From contig NC_135168.1 of NCBI RefSeq assembly GCF_041146795.1, positions 11,356,131 to 11,420,130 on the forward strand: a stretch of 64,000 bases of DNA. Reading direction: 5' to 3'. A model generated the notes under the pieces. The model had not been told where the DNA came from and ran no database searches. It saw nothing but the letters and a program-made list of their open reading frames with translations. This document shows, in pieces, positions 22,510 to 32,436 of the stretch. The stretch's first letter is position 1; every line of letters begins with the position of its first letter. The position numbers and the translations under genes were made by a program. This stretch comes from Maylandia zebra. Taxonomy: Eukaryota; Chordata; Actinopteri; Cichliformes; Cichlidae.

Positions 22510-22970
22510 TGTTACGGCCCTAGCACGGCCTCTCTCTCTCCTGAGGATGCCTGTGTGGGAGTGTCCCACTACTTCCTGCCCGAAGTGCCACCTTTCCCTC
22601 CTGTACAGCTGACTCCCATCAGCAATTAAAGGTATTTAAGCCCAGAGCAGGGTGAGCTCTGGGCCAGAGTGCCATTTGTGTGGGTACAGCTAGTGAGCTG
22701 AGTGTTTTTGCGGTGTTTCCAGCTGGTGAGCTGTGTTTTGTGGTTTTCAGCTAGTGAGCTGCGTTTTCCTTTTGACATTTTGCATTACTGACCAACGCCT
22801 GAGTTTTGTTTGTGTTACTCTTATGGTGATAGCGGCTTGTCCGTCTCTTTTAGTTTAATTACTTCAATAAAACTGTTTTATTTAACTGTTTCGCCTCCTT
22901 GATTCCTTTTTCTGACCCGGTCACTTTTGTTACTTCCCCCTCCCCGCCTAGACCCCAGGGGAACGTAACA
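22510..22970 (+). repeat. 3' LTR of the gag-only element (461 bp)
   Basis: It begins TGTTACGG directly after the G-rich tract and ends AACGTAACA, giving TG...CA termini. A TATTTAAG box lies near 22633 and AATAAA at 22866-22871, consistent with U3-R-U5 order. Confidence 0.82.
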
Positions 22971-23179
22971 CAAATGGAAGCATGTTTAAAAAACACAATG
23001 TGAGAGAGACGTTGAGGTCCTTAGAAGTTGCCCTGGGTTTTTCTGTCACCCTGCTAGATGTTACACACCTTGTTATTGGACTGATTTCTACTGCTGGACT
23101 ACTCCTGCGGAGAGTAACAATACTCTTACTAATTAGCTCCCTTTCACACCTTTGGGGATATTTATTTTTGTGTTTGCAG

Positions 23180-23617
23180 CGCTGTGAGCCAGAACAGCGA
23201 GAGAAAAATCTGCAACAGCGACGAGCCGAATGCTTACGTGAATCGCAGCAGCTGCACATGTGCTACGCTGAATTAGAGGATATCTTTGCTCTGGATTTCT
23301 ATTTCTACTTTTTCATTTCTATATGATTCTTCTTGCATCTAAACAAAGATGATTCAATTTGCTAAATGTTGATGGCTCTTCGTGCTCAGGTGTAAATGAG
23401 ATGTAATGTTTGCTCTTGGTTTGGTTCTCCTGTACAGAACCTTGCAGTACAACAGAAACCTAAAAACATTATTTGTAGTTGTTATTCTTAGTTGTTCTGC
23501 TGCCTAAATACCACAGGGTCTGATTATGAAGTTATTGAGCTGCACATACGTTACGACCTGCTTAAGTTCGAGGTCACAGCGTCTGTAGAGCAGCTGGAAC
23601 ATAATGAAGTCTACAAG
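23180..23617 (+). other. Two candidate exons of an unrecognised gene (left copy)
   Basis: A pyrimidine-rich stretch ending TTTGCAG (acceptor 23178-23179) precedes a frame starting RCEPEQREKNLQQRRAECL that stays open to 23325. A second stretch, 23517-23617 (101 bp), is bounded by ACCACAG and AAG|GTTAAA. It reads SDYEVIELHIRY then FEVTASVEQLEHNEVYK, with coding-like composition. Both pieces lie downstream of the zinc-finger gene and are duplicated at 58988-59423. I do not recognise the protein. In the right copy a CGA codon has become TGA. They could be exons of a small gene, remnants of one, or chance. Confidence 0.35.
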
Positions 23618-25102
23618 GTTAAAGTTTTCTCTTCAGTTATTGTTCTTTCTGCTGCTTGGTTTGATGGAGCTGAGAGCTTTTGTTTTTATTATTGTTATTA
23701 TAATTATCATTAATATTTTACTCTCTAGAAGCTTTAAAATAGTGTTTGTGTTTGAAAAAATTGATTTAAGAATTGAACAGAAACATCTGTCCTTCTGAAA
23801 ATCGCCCAAAGGCACGGAGACAAAGTCAAAGGATGCAACCTGTAACTTTCTCTTCCTTCATGTCAGGACCATCATCCATGATTTATATAAAATGCATATA
23901 GCAACAGTAGCACTTTAGTTTGGACTTTATGATTTCTGTAACTGGAAAATATTATTTTGTTTAAAGACAGAAGTGACCGCATAGTTGCAACATCAAAGGG
24001 AAATATTAATTAATTAGCATCAAGTATATTTGTTGCTTAAGCGTTTGCACTATAACTTAAGTAGGATTATAACTTTTAAGGAAGGAAAGATTTCAGATAT
24101 TTAGTTCACTGTTTCAGTTATTTTATATGAAATTAAAACATTTACGTTGGTCAAATATGATGCTCTAAATCAAATAAAAGTTTGAAAATAAATGATGTAT
24201 TTTTAAATGCTGCAACAAATGTTCACAAAAAGTAACTATAATTAAAACCAGTTAAACAAAATCAAATGTTTGAATCATGCTTAACCAAATGCCAGGCTGG
24301 AGAGCTGAACCTAAAGTATACGTAGAAAGATTTCAACATCTGAGCAGTTTTTAATGTTTTTATCACATATAAATGTCACAGCAGTGGGTCCTGGCCCAAT
24401 GCTTTGTGTTTTTGGTTTTCTTTGACTCTTGTTTTTCTTGGTTTTTGTTCTTCTTATTTATCAGGCTCTCAGTAATCTTAGTTCTCCCTCCCTCAGTGTT
24501 CATTTCAGCCTGTGTTTAGTTTCTGTTCCCGTGTCCCACATTTCATCGTTTCATGTCGAGTCAGCCCTGTCTCTCTGTTTCCTGTGTCTCCCCAGTCAGC
24601 CCCGCCTCCCTCGGGCACTCATGTGTGATACAGAGTAATAAACCTGACTACATTTGCTACACTCTCTTTATTACCTGTTACTTTAAAATTCATACACTAA
24701 TTATGTCTGCCCATCTCTCTAATGTGAAGGTCAAAGGTCAACATCCTAGTGACATAAGAATAATCCCAAAGGGGCAAAGGCAGCGGTTAATTTAGCACAT
24801 TTAGCATTAAGGGTACAGCAAGGATATACTTTTACTTATTGTGGCAGGGGTGTGGTCTCTGGCCTGCTGCAGTGGAGGCTGGTGGCGGGACGTTGGACGG
24901 CACAGGTGAGGGTGATGGAGCTCATGACTCTCCCCTTTATAGTGACGGAGGAGACTGGCGTGGGGGAAGCGTGTATTGGAGGAAGCCGAGGAGAGAGCTG
25001 GTTTCTGGCTACAAAGACCGCGTCAAACCAGAAAAGATTGCTCGTGGTCAAATGTCAAAGGAGCTTGCAAAGAAAAGCGTCTGGACTTCTTTAAGTTACT
25101 TG

Positions 25103-25137
25103 AAGACGTTTCACCTCTCATCCGAGAAGCTTCTTCA
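25103..25137 (-). ncRNA. Hairpin in the PLE 3' region, hammerhead-like (left copy)
   Basis: Read on the minus strand, CTTCTC-GGAT-GAGAGG forms a 6-bp hairpin, including one G-U pair, nested between GAAGA and TCTTC. It is followed by TGAAACG. Penelope-like elements are known to carry hammerhead ribozyme motifs, and GGATGA...GAAA resembles the two core boxes, but the fit is imperfect and no activity is claimed. Confidence 0.3.
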
Positions 25138-25184
25138 GTTCTAAGGTCAAATGGTGGAGAGTCCCAGATATAAACCTAGTGGGA

Positions 25185-25187
<3 letters not shown>

Positions 25188-25215
<28 letters not shown>
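25188..25215 (+). repeat. C28 homopolymer
   Basis: Twenty-eight consecutive C residues lie in the PLE 3' UTR. The right arm has only a short run of six G on its + strand at the equivalent place (57411-57416). It is either a real expansion or a sequencing or assembly artefact. Confidence 0.9.
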
Positions 25216-25335
25216 AGAGGGACAAAAGGACCCCCTGATGATCCTCTAATCGCCTGAGCCAAGGTGTGAAACTGGGTGTGGGCCCCAATCAGCCAGAGTT
25301 TCGGGTGAGTTCATTGTGAAACCTGGCCCCACCTT

Positions 25336-26355
25336 AATTCAATTCAATTCAATTCAATTTTATTTATATAGCGCCAAATCACAACAAAAGTCGCCTCAAG
25401 GCGCTTCATAGATACAGAGAAAAACCCAACAATCATATGACCCCCTATGAGCAAGCACTTTGGCGACAGTGGGAAGGAAAAACTCCCTTTTAACAGGAAG
25501 AAACCTCCGGCAGAACCAGGCTCAGGGAGGGGCGGCCATCTGCTGCGACCGGTTGGGGTGAGAGAAGGAAGACAGGATAAAGACATGCTGTGGAAGAGAG
25601 ACAGAGGTTAATAACAGATATGATTCAATGCAGAGAGGTCTATTAATACATAGTGAGTGAGAAAGGTGACTGGAAAGGAAAAACTCAATGCATCATGGGA
25701 ATCCCCCGGCAGCCTACATCTATTGCAGCATAACAAAGGGAGGATTCAGGGTCACCTGGTCCAGCCCTAACTATATGCTTTAGAAAAAAGGAAAGTTTTA
25801 AGCCTAATCTTAAAAGTAGAGATAGTGTCTGTCTCCCGAATCCAAACTGGAAGCTGGTTCCACAGAAGAGGGGCCTGAAAACTGAAGGCTCTCCCTCCCA
25901 TTCTACTTTTAAATACTCTAGGAACAACAAGTAGGCCTGCAGAGCGAGAGCGGAGCGCTCTAATAGGGTGATATGGTACTACAAGGTCATTAAGATAAGA
26001 TGGGGCCTGATTATTTAAGACCTTGTATGTGAGGAGCAGGATTTTGAATTCAATTCTGGATTTAACAGGAAGCCAATGAAGGGAAGCCAAAACAGGAGAA
26101 ATATGCTCTCTCTTTCTAGTCCCTGTCAGGACTCTTGCTGCAGCATTTTGGATTAGCTGAAGGCTTTTCAGTGAGTTTTTTGGACATCCTGATAATAATG
26201 AATTACAGTAGTCCAGCCTGGAAGTAATAAATGCATGAACTAGTTTTTCAGCGTCACTCTGAGACAGGATATTTCTAATTTTAGAGATGTTGCGCAAATG
26301 GAAGAAAGCAGTCTTACATATTTGTTTAATATGTGCGTTGAAGGACATGTCCTGG
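25336..26355 (-). mobile_element. 5'-truncated LINE (L2-like) inserted in the PLE
   Basis: The 3' end faces left and consists of repeated AATTG units (25338-25361), read TTGAATTGAATT on the minus strand. The 5' truncation is near 26355. The frame 26390-25767 encodes the post-RT C-terminal domain: HAFITSRLDYCNSLLSGCP, SLHWLPVKSRIEFKILLLTY and LLWNQLPVWIRETD. The right arm has no insertion; there TTATCATGTGATTTCCTGAG joins the same flanks, so about 18 bp of target was replaced or deleted during integration. Confidence 0.85.
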
Positions 26356-26390
26356 TCAAAAATCAGATGGCCCAGGATGTGAGTGGGCAT
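25767..26390 (-). pseudogene. LINE C-terminal coding fragment
   Basis: About 200 codons of the region after the RT domain are open to the stop at 25767-25769. Motifs include RNILSQSDAEKLVHAFITSR, the conserved LHWLPVKSRI block and WNQLPVWIRETDTISTFK. All catalytic RT motifs are absent because of 5' truncation. The apparent start beyond 26355 lies in PLE sequence and has no meaning. The C-terminal block is recognisably similar to that of the + strand LINE at 13.3-13.8 kb. Confidence 0.82.
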
Positions 26391-26502
26391 TAAGGCGTCT
26401 GGGAAGGGAACTCAAAACTGGATTATAGATGGCAGAGAGTTGGTGTCGTAAACCCCGCCTCTGTTCAAAGATGGTCGCTCACAGTTGACATTGATGCTTC
26501 TT

Positions 26503-27487
26503 CAGTGTTGGGAAGGTTACTTTTAAAATGTATTCCATTACAGAATACAGAATACATGCCCTCAAAATGTATTCTGTAACGTATTCCGTTACGTTACTCA
26601 ATGACAGTAACGTATTCTGAATACTTTGGATTACTTAATATATTATCATGCTTTTTACAACAACGTGAATGTACTATTGCTGTGTGATTTATTACTATTA
26701 CTGAAGGTCCGCGACTCCGAACTGTAGTAAAGGGACCTCTGACTAATACGGCGGGGTCCCTGTCGGCTCGTAGCCGAAAACTAGCTTTACTTTGTTGTGT
26801 GGGTCAACTTTTCTTGCGAGAGACAGAGAGAGGCGTTGAAAGACTGCTCCAACGGAATTTATTGTTTTCAGAGGAAAACACGAACACGGTGTACAGTCGA
26901 GTCTTAATAGCTTACTTACAACTGGGCTCGTCAGGCACTCTTCTTGGCTGAAGTGGTTATTATTATATTTACATGCTTCCAGCTCCCGTTTTTCCTTGAT
27001 GACAACTCCTACCTTTCCACTCCCCTTTTTCTCCCTCCTCGCGTTCACAGACCCATAACGTGTATGGCAGTCCATTCTCCCTGCAGCACGGACTACACTG
27101 CCCATGATGCTACATTCTTTAGAGCTATGCTTGTAGCATTCTGCCTGTTAGCTTAGCACAACAACAACAATGAAAAGGTGCTCTCTCACCCAGGAAACAC
27201 ACAGTCGCAGAGAGAGAGAGAGAGAGAGTTGCCCTGTAACCATGGCAACCATGGTAACGCTGCCGCCTGGAACAATAGAACGTAGCTGTCAAACAAAACC
27301 TAAACAGTCCTGACCCGCGAAAAAATGAAACAGGAGAGTACCGCAGTGTAATCCATTTATTTCAACAAAGTAACTGTATTCTGAATACCACCTTTTAAAA
27401 CGGTAACTGTAACGGAATACAGTTACTCATATTTTGTATTTTAAATACGTAACGGCGGTACATGTATTCCGTTACTCCCCAACACTG
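26503..27487. mobile_element. Non-autonomous hAT, 985 bp, with 8-bp target duplication and empty site in window
   Basis: Ends CAGTGTTGGGAAGGTTACTT and the inverse of CGTTACTCCCCAACACTG are flanked by TGCTTCTT at 26495-26502 and 27488-27495. Subterminal GTATTCCGTTAC-type repeats occupy both ends. The interior has no transposase. It splits the GIY-YIG reading frame of the PLE. The right-arm PLE at about 57130-57140 is uninterrupted, with one copy of the equivalent target sequence. Confidence 0.95.
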
Positions 27488-27495
27488 TGCTTCTT

Positions 27496-27937
27496 TCACT
27501 CCTCTTTCAAACCATCTGTCCTCTCTGCCCAAAATGTGAACATTGGCATCCTCGAAAGAGTGTCCTTTATCCTTAAGATGCAGATGGACTGCTGAGTCTT
27601 GTCCTGTGGAGGTGGCTCTTCTGTGTTGTGCCATGCGCTTGTGAAGTGGCTGTTTGGTCTCTCCAATGTAGAGGTCTGGGCATTCCTCGCTGCACTGTAC
27701 AGCATACACCACATTGTTAAGTCTGTGTTTTGGCGTTTTATCTTTCGGGTGAACCAGTTTTTGTCTGAGCGTGTTGCTGGTCTGAAATGCACCGGGATGT
27801 CATGCTTGGAGAAAACTCTCCTGAGTTTTTCTGATACACCGGCTACATAGGGGATGACAATGTTGTTGCGTCTGTCCTTCTTATCCTCCCTCGCTGGTGT
27901 CTGATCTTCTTTTCTGTGCCTCTTTGCTGACTTTAAA
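27496..27937 (-). pseudogene. PLE GIY-YIG endonuclease fragment (left copy)
   Basis: Frames on the minus strand give NVVYAVQCSEECPDLYIG, then HKRMAQHRRATSTGQDSAVH and HSFEDANVHILGREDRWFER, the order of the GIY-YIG nuclease of Penelope-like retroelements. The nuclease would nick target DNA for RT priming. The frame runs into the hAT at 27487 and ends with foreign residues; the N-terminal part near 27800 is frameshifted relative to the right copy. It has no start of its own. Confidence 0.8.
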
Positions 27938-28004
27938 GTCTAGAAGCGCTAGAATAAAGGTTTTTAGTGGTTTTATTATAAAGGTTTTATTATTATATAA
28001 TAAT

Positions 28005-28038
28005 GATAATAATAATATCAATAACATTGAGGCACATT
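28005..28038 (-). repeat. Short LINE-tail copy next to the duplication boundary
   Basis: ATAATAATAATATCAATAAC followed by ATTGAGGCACATT is identical to the tail region of the LINE fragment at 17.57-17.60 kb (inverted) and 63.55-63.59 kb. It abuts the start of the SPRY remnant and lies within 100 bp of the left arm's inner edge. Confidence 0.75.
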
Positions 28039-28507
28039 GTGTGGAGGAGGTTCAGTCATATCCTGATCATCCAGACAGATTTGATGTTTGGGAACAGCTG
28101 CTGTGTAGAGAGATGGTCTGACTGGTCGCTGTTACTGGGAGGTCGAGTGGAGAGGAAACGTTTTTATATCAGTGAGTTACAGAAGCATCAGAAGGAAAGG
28201 AGACAGTGGTGACTGTGTGTTTGGACTCACTGATCAGTCCTGGAGTCTGATCTGCTCTGATCGTGGTCCTCATTCTGTCAGGCACAATAAGAGTCAAACA
28301 TCCATCTCCTCCTCCTCCTCCTCCTCCTCCTCCGTCTCTAACAGAGCAGCAGTGTATGTGGACTGTCCTGCTGGCACTCTGTCCTTCTACAGAGTCTCCT
28401 CTGACACTCTGATCCACCTCCACACCTTCAACACCACATTCACTCAAACTCTTTATCCTGGGTTTAGGTTTCTCTGGTCTCGTGGTTCCTCAGTGTCCCT
28501 GTGCTGA
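28035..28507 (+). pseudogene. B30.2/SPRY domain exon, frameshifted
   Basis: The translation starts EEVQSYPDHPDRFDV and LLCRE. After a frame change near 28110 it continues TGRCYWEVEW, SYRSIRRKGDSGDCVFG, DQSWSLICSD, AAVYVDCPAGTLSFYRVS and TLYPGFRFLW to a stop at 28505-28507. This is the PRY-SPRY fold that ends fish NLRC3-like receptors and many TRIM proteins, where it mediates ligand binding. A TCC triplet run (28306-28335) inserts about nine serines into a loop. Upstream exons are absent. The frameshift makes it a pseudogene fragment; which parent family is uncertain. Confidence 0.85.
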
Positions 28508-28799
28508 GTGGAGTGTAAAGAGTGTCTCCTGTTACAGAAACACTCTGACTGTTGAACAGATAGTTCAGTCTGTACATGTCTGTCTCTTTCACTCACAAAC
28601 ACGTTTTCAGATTCATGGATTCAATCAGTTGATGTTTGAAACTCTTCTAAATGATTCCTTGTAAACTTCTTCCTCTTCAGTCACAAACAAACAGGAAGTG
28701 ATGTCACATGTGTTCCTGTCCACACAGCAGAATGAGTCTATTGCTGACAGTGATGTACAAACAGAGTGAGCATTTCTGAGGCCCAAAATAAACTGAGTA

Positions 28800-29040
28800 G
28801 TTCACTGAATGAACAATGGACTGTGAGCTCAGTTCCTTCATCATTAGTATGGATTATATATGTATATGTATTATATTAGTATCATATATATCAGGTGCTG
28901 CTGCTTTCAGTCATTGTGCAAATGTGCTGTTTGTAAGCTTGTAAAGCTGCAGTCAGCTGAGACTGAAGAAGTCACCTGATCAGTGAGCAAACGTTTCTGA
29001 AAACGTCCAGATGAACAGAATCAACCTTTTGGGATCAGCC
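28800..29040 (+). repeat. Penelope-like 3' UTR-type repeat fragment
   Basis: It carries GCTGAGACTGAAGAAGTCAC, then CTGATCAGTGAGCAAACGTTTC and CCAGATGAACAGAATCAAC, similar to the inverted stretch at 424-660. It is non-coding. Confidence 0.45.
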
Positions 29041-29059
29041 AGCAATGCAGCATCATTAT

Positions 29060-31360
29060 TGTTCAGCTTCAGAGGTTTGCAGGAATGAACTGATGACCAG
29101 AAACAGCTGCAAAGTCCAAGAAAATACCAGCTGGAGTTCAGCTGCATTTGAAGAAGTCAAAGAAAAGTAAGGATGGCAAAGGGCGACGTTTTCTTCCAAA
29201 GAGCTGCAAACATGGTCGACGCCTCATTAGAAGAATCATCTGGACATTTGTGAGGAACTCTAACCAAGAAAGCAACGTCACACAGATCCAACAGACAGTT
29301 TCCATGACTGCAAGTGTTGAGTGGAAAAATGCTACATTGCATTATTGCATCCTCTCACCACAGGAGGCGCTGTTGGCACCACTGATTGCTGATCAGCTGT
29401 TCTCTGATGATCTGATTGATACTGTGAATAACGGGACTCACTGAACTCTGTGACACAGTGAAGATTACAGAGTTGAACTTCAACATCTGACTGACGTCAC
29501 ACAGACAGAAGGATGAACCAGTGAGGCACAGAACACAGTTACTGGAGATACTGGATCAGCTCCATGTGAACCTCTGATGGAGAAGCTGCTGAGCCAGAGA
29601 AACATCAGGACATGACAGCAGCTGCACTTATCTAACAACATGTAGCAGAGCTGATCTATGTTAGAGGATCTATCACAGCAGCTGAAGCCAAAGTCCAACA
29701 CTGGATACCAGCTGAGCCTGTGCTGAGTGTAGTGTTACAGGAAAAGGGCAGAAACACTGGTAGCTCCCAGTGATGCTGACTGGGGCACAGAGCTGAATGA
29801 TGCAGCATCAGGACACTGTTTCAGTCTGACTGACAGAGAAACCTGTAGCTGTATCTACATGTGAGGCAGAGGCCACACAAGCAGCTTTCTATGTTTCACA
29901 GTGACTGAGATCTTCAGTGGGGGTGGACATGCTCCTGTACAGACCTCTGAGGAGAACCAAGGTGCAGTCAAAGAGTCCAGTCTGTCCTCACAGATGTGAA
30001 CATGTGCTTTCATCAGGTCTGCTGTCAGCTAGCAGGCTCACATCAGAATCACTGTTCCTGAAAAACACAGTCTGTGTGACATCATCAGTCAGCTGATGGT
30101 CCCAGATCTGAATGGTTTCTGTCTCTACTGAGGAAGTCAGAGAATATCACTGAGGTGTGGATCAGGTCTGAGTGAGCTGTGGAGGGACAGCTTTAAACAG
30201 TCCACAGGTCTCACGTCCTGCTCAGTCTGGTAGCAGATATCGCGTATTGTTCCAGATGTGCTGACATCAGCAGCAGCACAGCTGTGTGATACCATGAATC
30301 TCAGTTATTGATCCAACACACAGTAAATACAAAGATCAGGATTTCTGAGAGTAATCATTATGAGTCTGAACACATGATCACTGAATGTTAGTCTCCACAA
30401 TAATAAGCTAACACAAGCAAACACAGCTTTCAGCTCTTATTTTGAAACTGGCTTATTTAGAGAGCTGTGATGTGAGCGTGCCTGGCTCTGAGGCACTTGG
30501 GTCAGCCTCTGTTGTTTAGAAGTGTTACAGACTGTGAATGACACAGACCTGTCAGTTTCCATGTTTGTCTGTAACACAGCTCAGGGCTCCATGCTGAACG
30601 CATCCATCCAGTGTTATTGATCCAGGACTGATACCAGCATTGGGATCAATACTACAACACACAATCACATGTGTCCACGTGATGCAGTTTGAAGAGCAAT
30701 CAGATGTCTCTGTATGAGGAGGCGGGGTCACAGGAGGTTCACAGAAACTCTGCAGCAGCATCATCAGCTCACATGGAAACTTTGATGATTCACTTCTGTG
30801 GTGTTTTTACAGAAACACGTCACAAAATTAGCTCCACCTGTTTTGTGAGCTTTGAGTTTCTTGTCTTCATCCTGGATTCTTGTGTTGCTGTTTTTACACA
30901 CAGCAGATATTTCCTGGTTGCTTCCTTGATGACCACATGAAGCTTTCTGAAGCTTGGATTGAAAACGCTTCATTACTCAAAGCTTTCCAACACAGGCCTC
31001 TGTGCTGCCATCTGGTGGACAAACATATGAAGTGCAGCGTGACGCTACAAATGAAACTGCTTCAGCTACGTTTATATATAACATACTATAACCTATATAA
31101 CTATATGTATAGTGTATTATGTAGGTTTTAGAGCTGGGGGTAGAACTGCTGATGGCCTGGTTGTTATTTATGTTCCCCATGGTTCACCAGCTCTCACACA
31201 ACATCAGCACTAATGATCCCACGTCCTTATAAACCTCTGAATCAGGTCCTGAAGCAGTGACGTCCTGAGTAAAGACCTCACTGATCACATGACTCTGTCA
31301 CCTGGACTCAGTGTTTCTGAAGCAGTGTGCTGGGTTTTTAAAAATACGTGGCTGCTGCCT
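29060..31360. other. No recognised genes
   Basis: Only short frames with no domain I can identify. AT/GC composition and CAG/CTG-rich words look like ordinary fish intergenic DNA. No complete transposon ends were found. Confidence 0.5.
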
Positions 31361-31366
31361 GATGTT

Positions 31367-31459
31367 GGGCCCACAGAGGAAGACGACTCACTCGCTCTTC
31401 TTCACTTCCTCCTTAAACATGTGGAAGGAGAGCAAAGTGCTGCCAGACTCTTATTTCTG
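31367..31459 (+). pseudogene. Small LINE RT fragment
   Basis: Thirty-one codons (beginning GPTEEDDSLALLHFLLKH and ending AARLLFL) align in pattern with the RT of the LINE at 1860-2921 just before its FSSAFNT motif. No other part is present. Confidence 0.5.
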
Positions 31460-32436
31460 ACAGGAACAGAAGAAACCACAGCAAACTGTTCCAGTTCTTC
31501 ATCTTCATCACAATCTGTTTATTTCTGATGGTGTCTTCAGTCTGAGGTTTGAAGTTTCCATGTCTGTGTGATGTGTGGTGTGAAGGCTGCTGGTTAAACT
31601 GCACTCAGAAAAATAAAGGTGCCAACTGGAACCAAAAGTGGTTCTTTAGAGTGATGCCATAGAAGAACCTTTTTTGGTGCCACAAAGAACCTTTCAAACA
31701 ATGGTTCTTTGAAGAACCATTTCTTTCAGTGGTTCATTGAAGAACCATTAAATGTGCCCCAAAGAACCATCAAGAAATGGTTCTTTGGGGCACCTTTAAT
31801 GGTTTTTCAAAGAACCTTTTTAAAAATGGTTCTTTAAAAGAACCATTTTAAATAACCTTTTTTGAGTGGTTCTTTAAAAAAACATTTTAAATCTTTCAAA
31901 ATAAAATGTATCATAAATTGAATTTGAGTAGGGTAAAATAAATACGAGCACAGCATAGACATATATTAATGGTTTATTGTCATTTTGTAGTATACCAAAA
32001 GACAAAAAGGCATTTTAACCCTCAGCACAACATCACTACTGATACATGTCACATATAAGTGTTTTAAACAGTAATAATTAAATATATTTGCTATACTATA
32101 AATAAATATACATATAAAAACTATAGCTACAGATAACACAACAATACATGTATTGTTTAATTAATAAAACATCAGAAAGTGATAAAACACATTAGAAATA
32201 GCAATAGCTTCATAACAGACCAATAAATCAACACATTTTCATCAGCAGATGTTTGCATGTTCAATAAAAACATTTCAACAACAAGTTTATGATTAAAATG
32301 ATCAATGAACTTCAGCCTTACGCTATGTAATGTATGTTTCATGTTGTACTCATGGTCCTTTGTTAGTCCAGTTTAGGATAATGTCTCTGACGTATGTTTC
32401 ATATCAAATATATGTCATATCAAAACAAGCCCACAC

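Larger units (their letters stand above)
20845..22970 (+). mobile_element. Gag-only LTR retrotransposon, 5' LTR lost
   Basis: The final 12 bp of an LTR (GGGAACGTAACA, 20846-20857) are followed after AG by a primer-binding site at 20860-20877. The gag region (21.3-22.2 kb), a polypurine tract (GGGAGGGGG, 22501-22509) and a full 3' LTR (22510-22970) follow. No protease, RT or integrase is present. The unit is absent from the right duplicate at 59635-59910, where 276 bp of other sequence is found instead. The 5' LTR and neighbouring host DNA were therefore probably lost together by one deletion. Confidence 0.85.
17155..27937 (+). repeat. Left arm of a large inverted duplication
   Basis: From 17155 (limited by the window's end at 64000) to about 27937, this region matches the reverse complement of 56686-64000. 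Landmarks in order are the LINE tail, the (TG)n tract, both zinc-finger exons, the 3' UTR, the candidate exons at 23.2-23.6 kb and the PLE. Examples of near-identity are a 93-codon stretch (20374-20655 against 60151-60432) with no translated difference and a 64-codon stretch (23604-23798) with one. Three insertions are confined to this arm: an LTR element, a LINE and a hAT. Confidence 0.95.
25053..27937 (-). mobile_element. Penelope-like element with GIY-YIG endonuclease, 5'-truncated, broken by two insertions
   Basis: On the minus strand the coding part runs from about 27937 to 27496, is interrupted by a hAT (26503-27487), and resumes at 26494-26403. The 3' UTR then contains a LINE insertion and ends near 25053. 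The protein part matches the uninterrupted copy at 56679-57221: VYAVQCSEECPDLYIGETKQ followed by HKRMAQHRRA is a GIY-YIG nuclease core with the first motif varied. No RT is left. Both arms share this PLE, so it was present before the duplication. Confidence 0.82.

Noticed and set aside
24429-24795. Pro/Ser-rich and Cys-rich frames conserved in both arms
   Set aside because: Low-complexity composition and no splice framework; conservation is explained by duplication.
29148-29444. Basic 98-codon frame (KKSKKSKDGKGRRFL...)
   Set aside because: Single short frame without conservation evidence inside the window; not supported as a gene.
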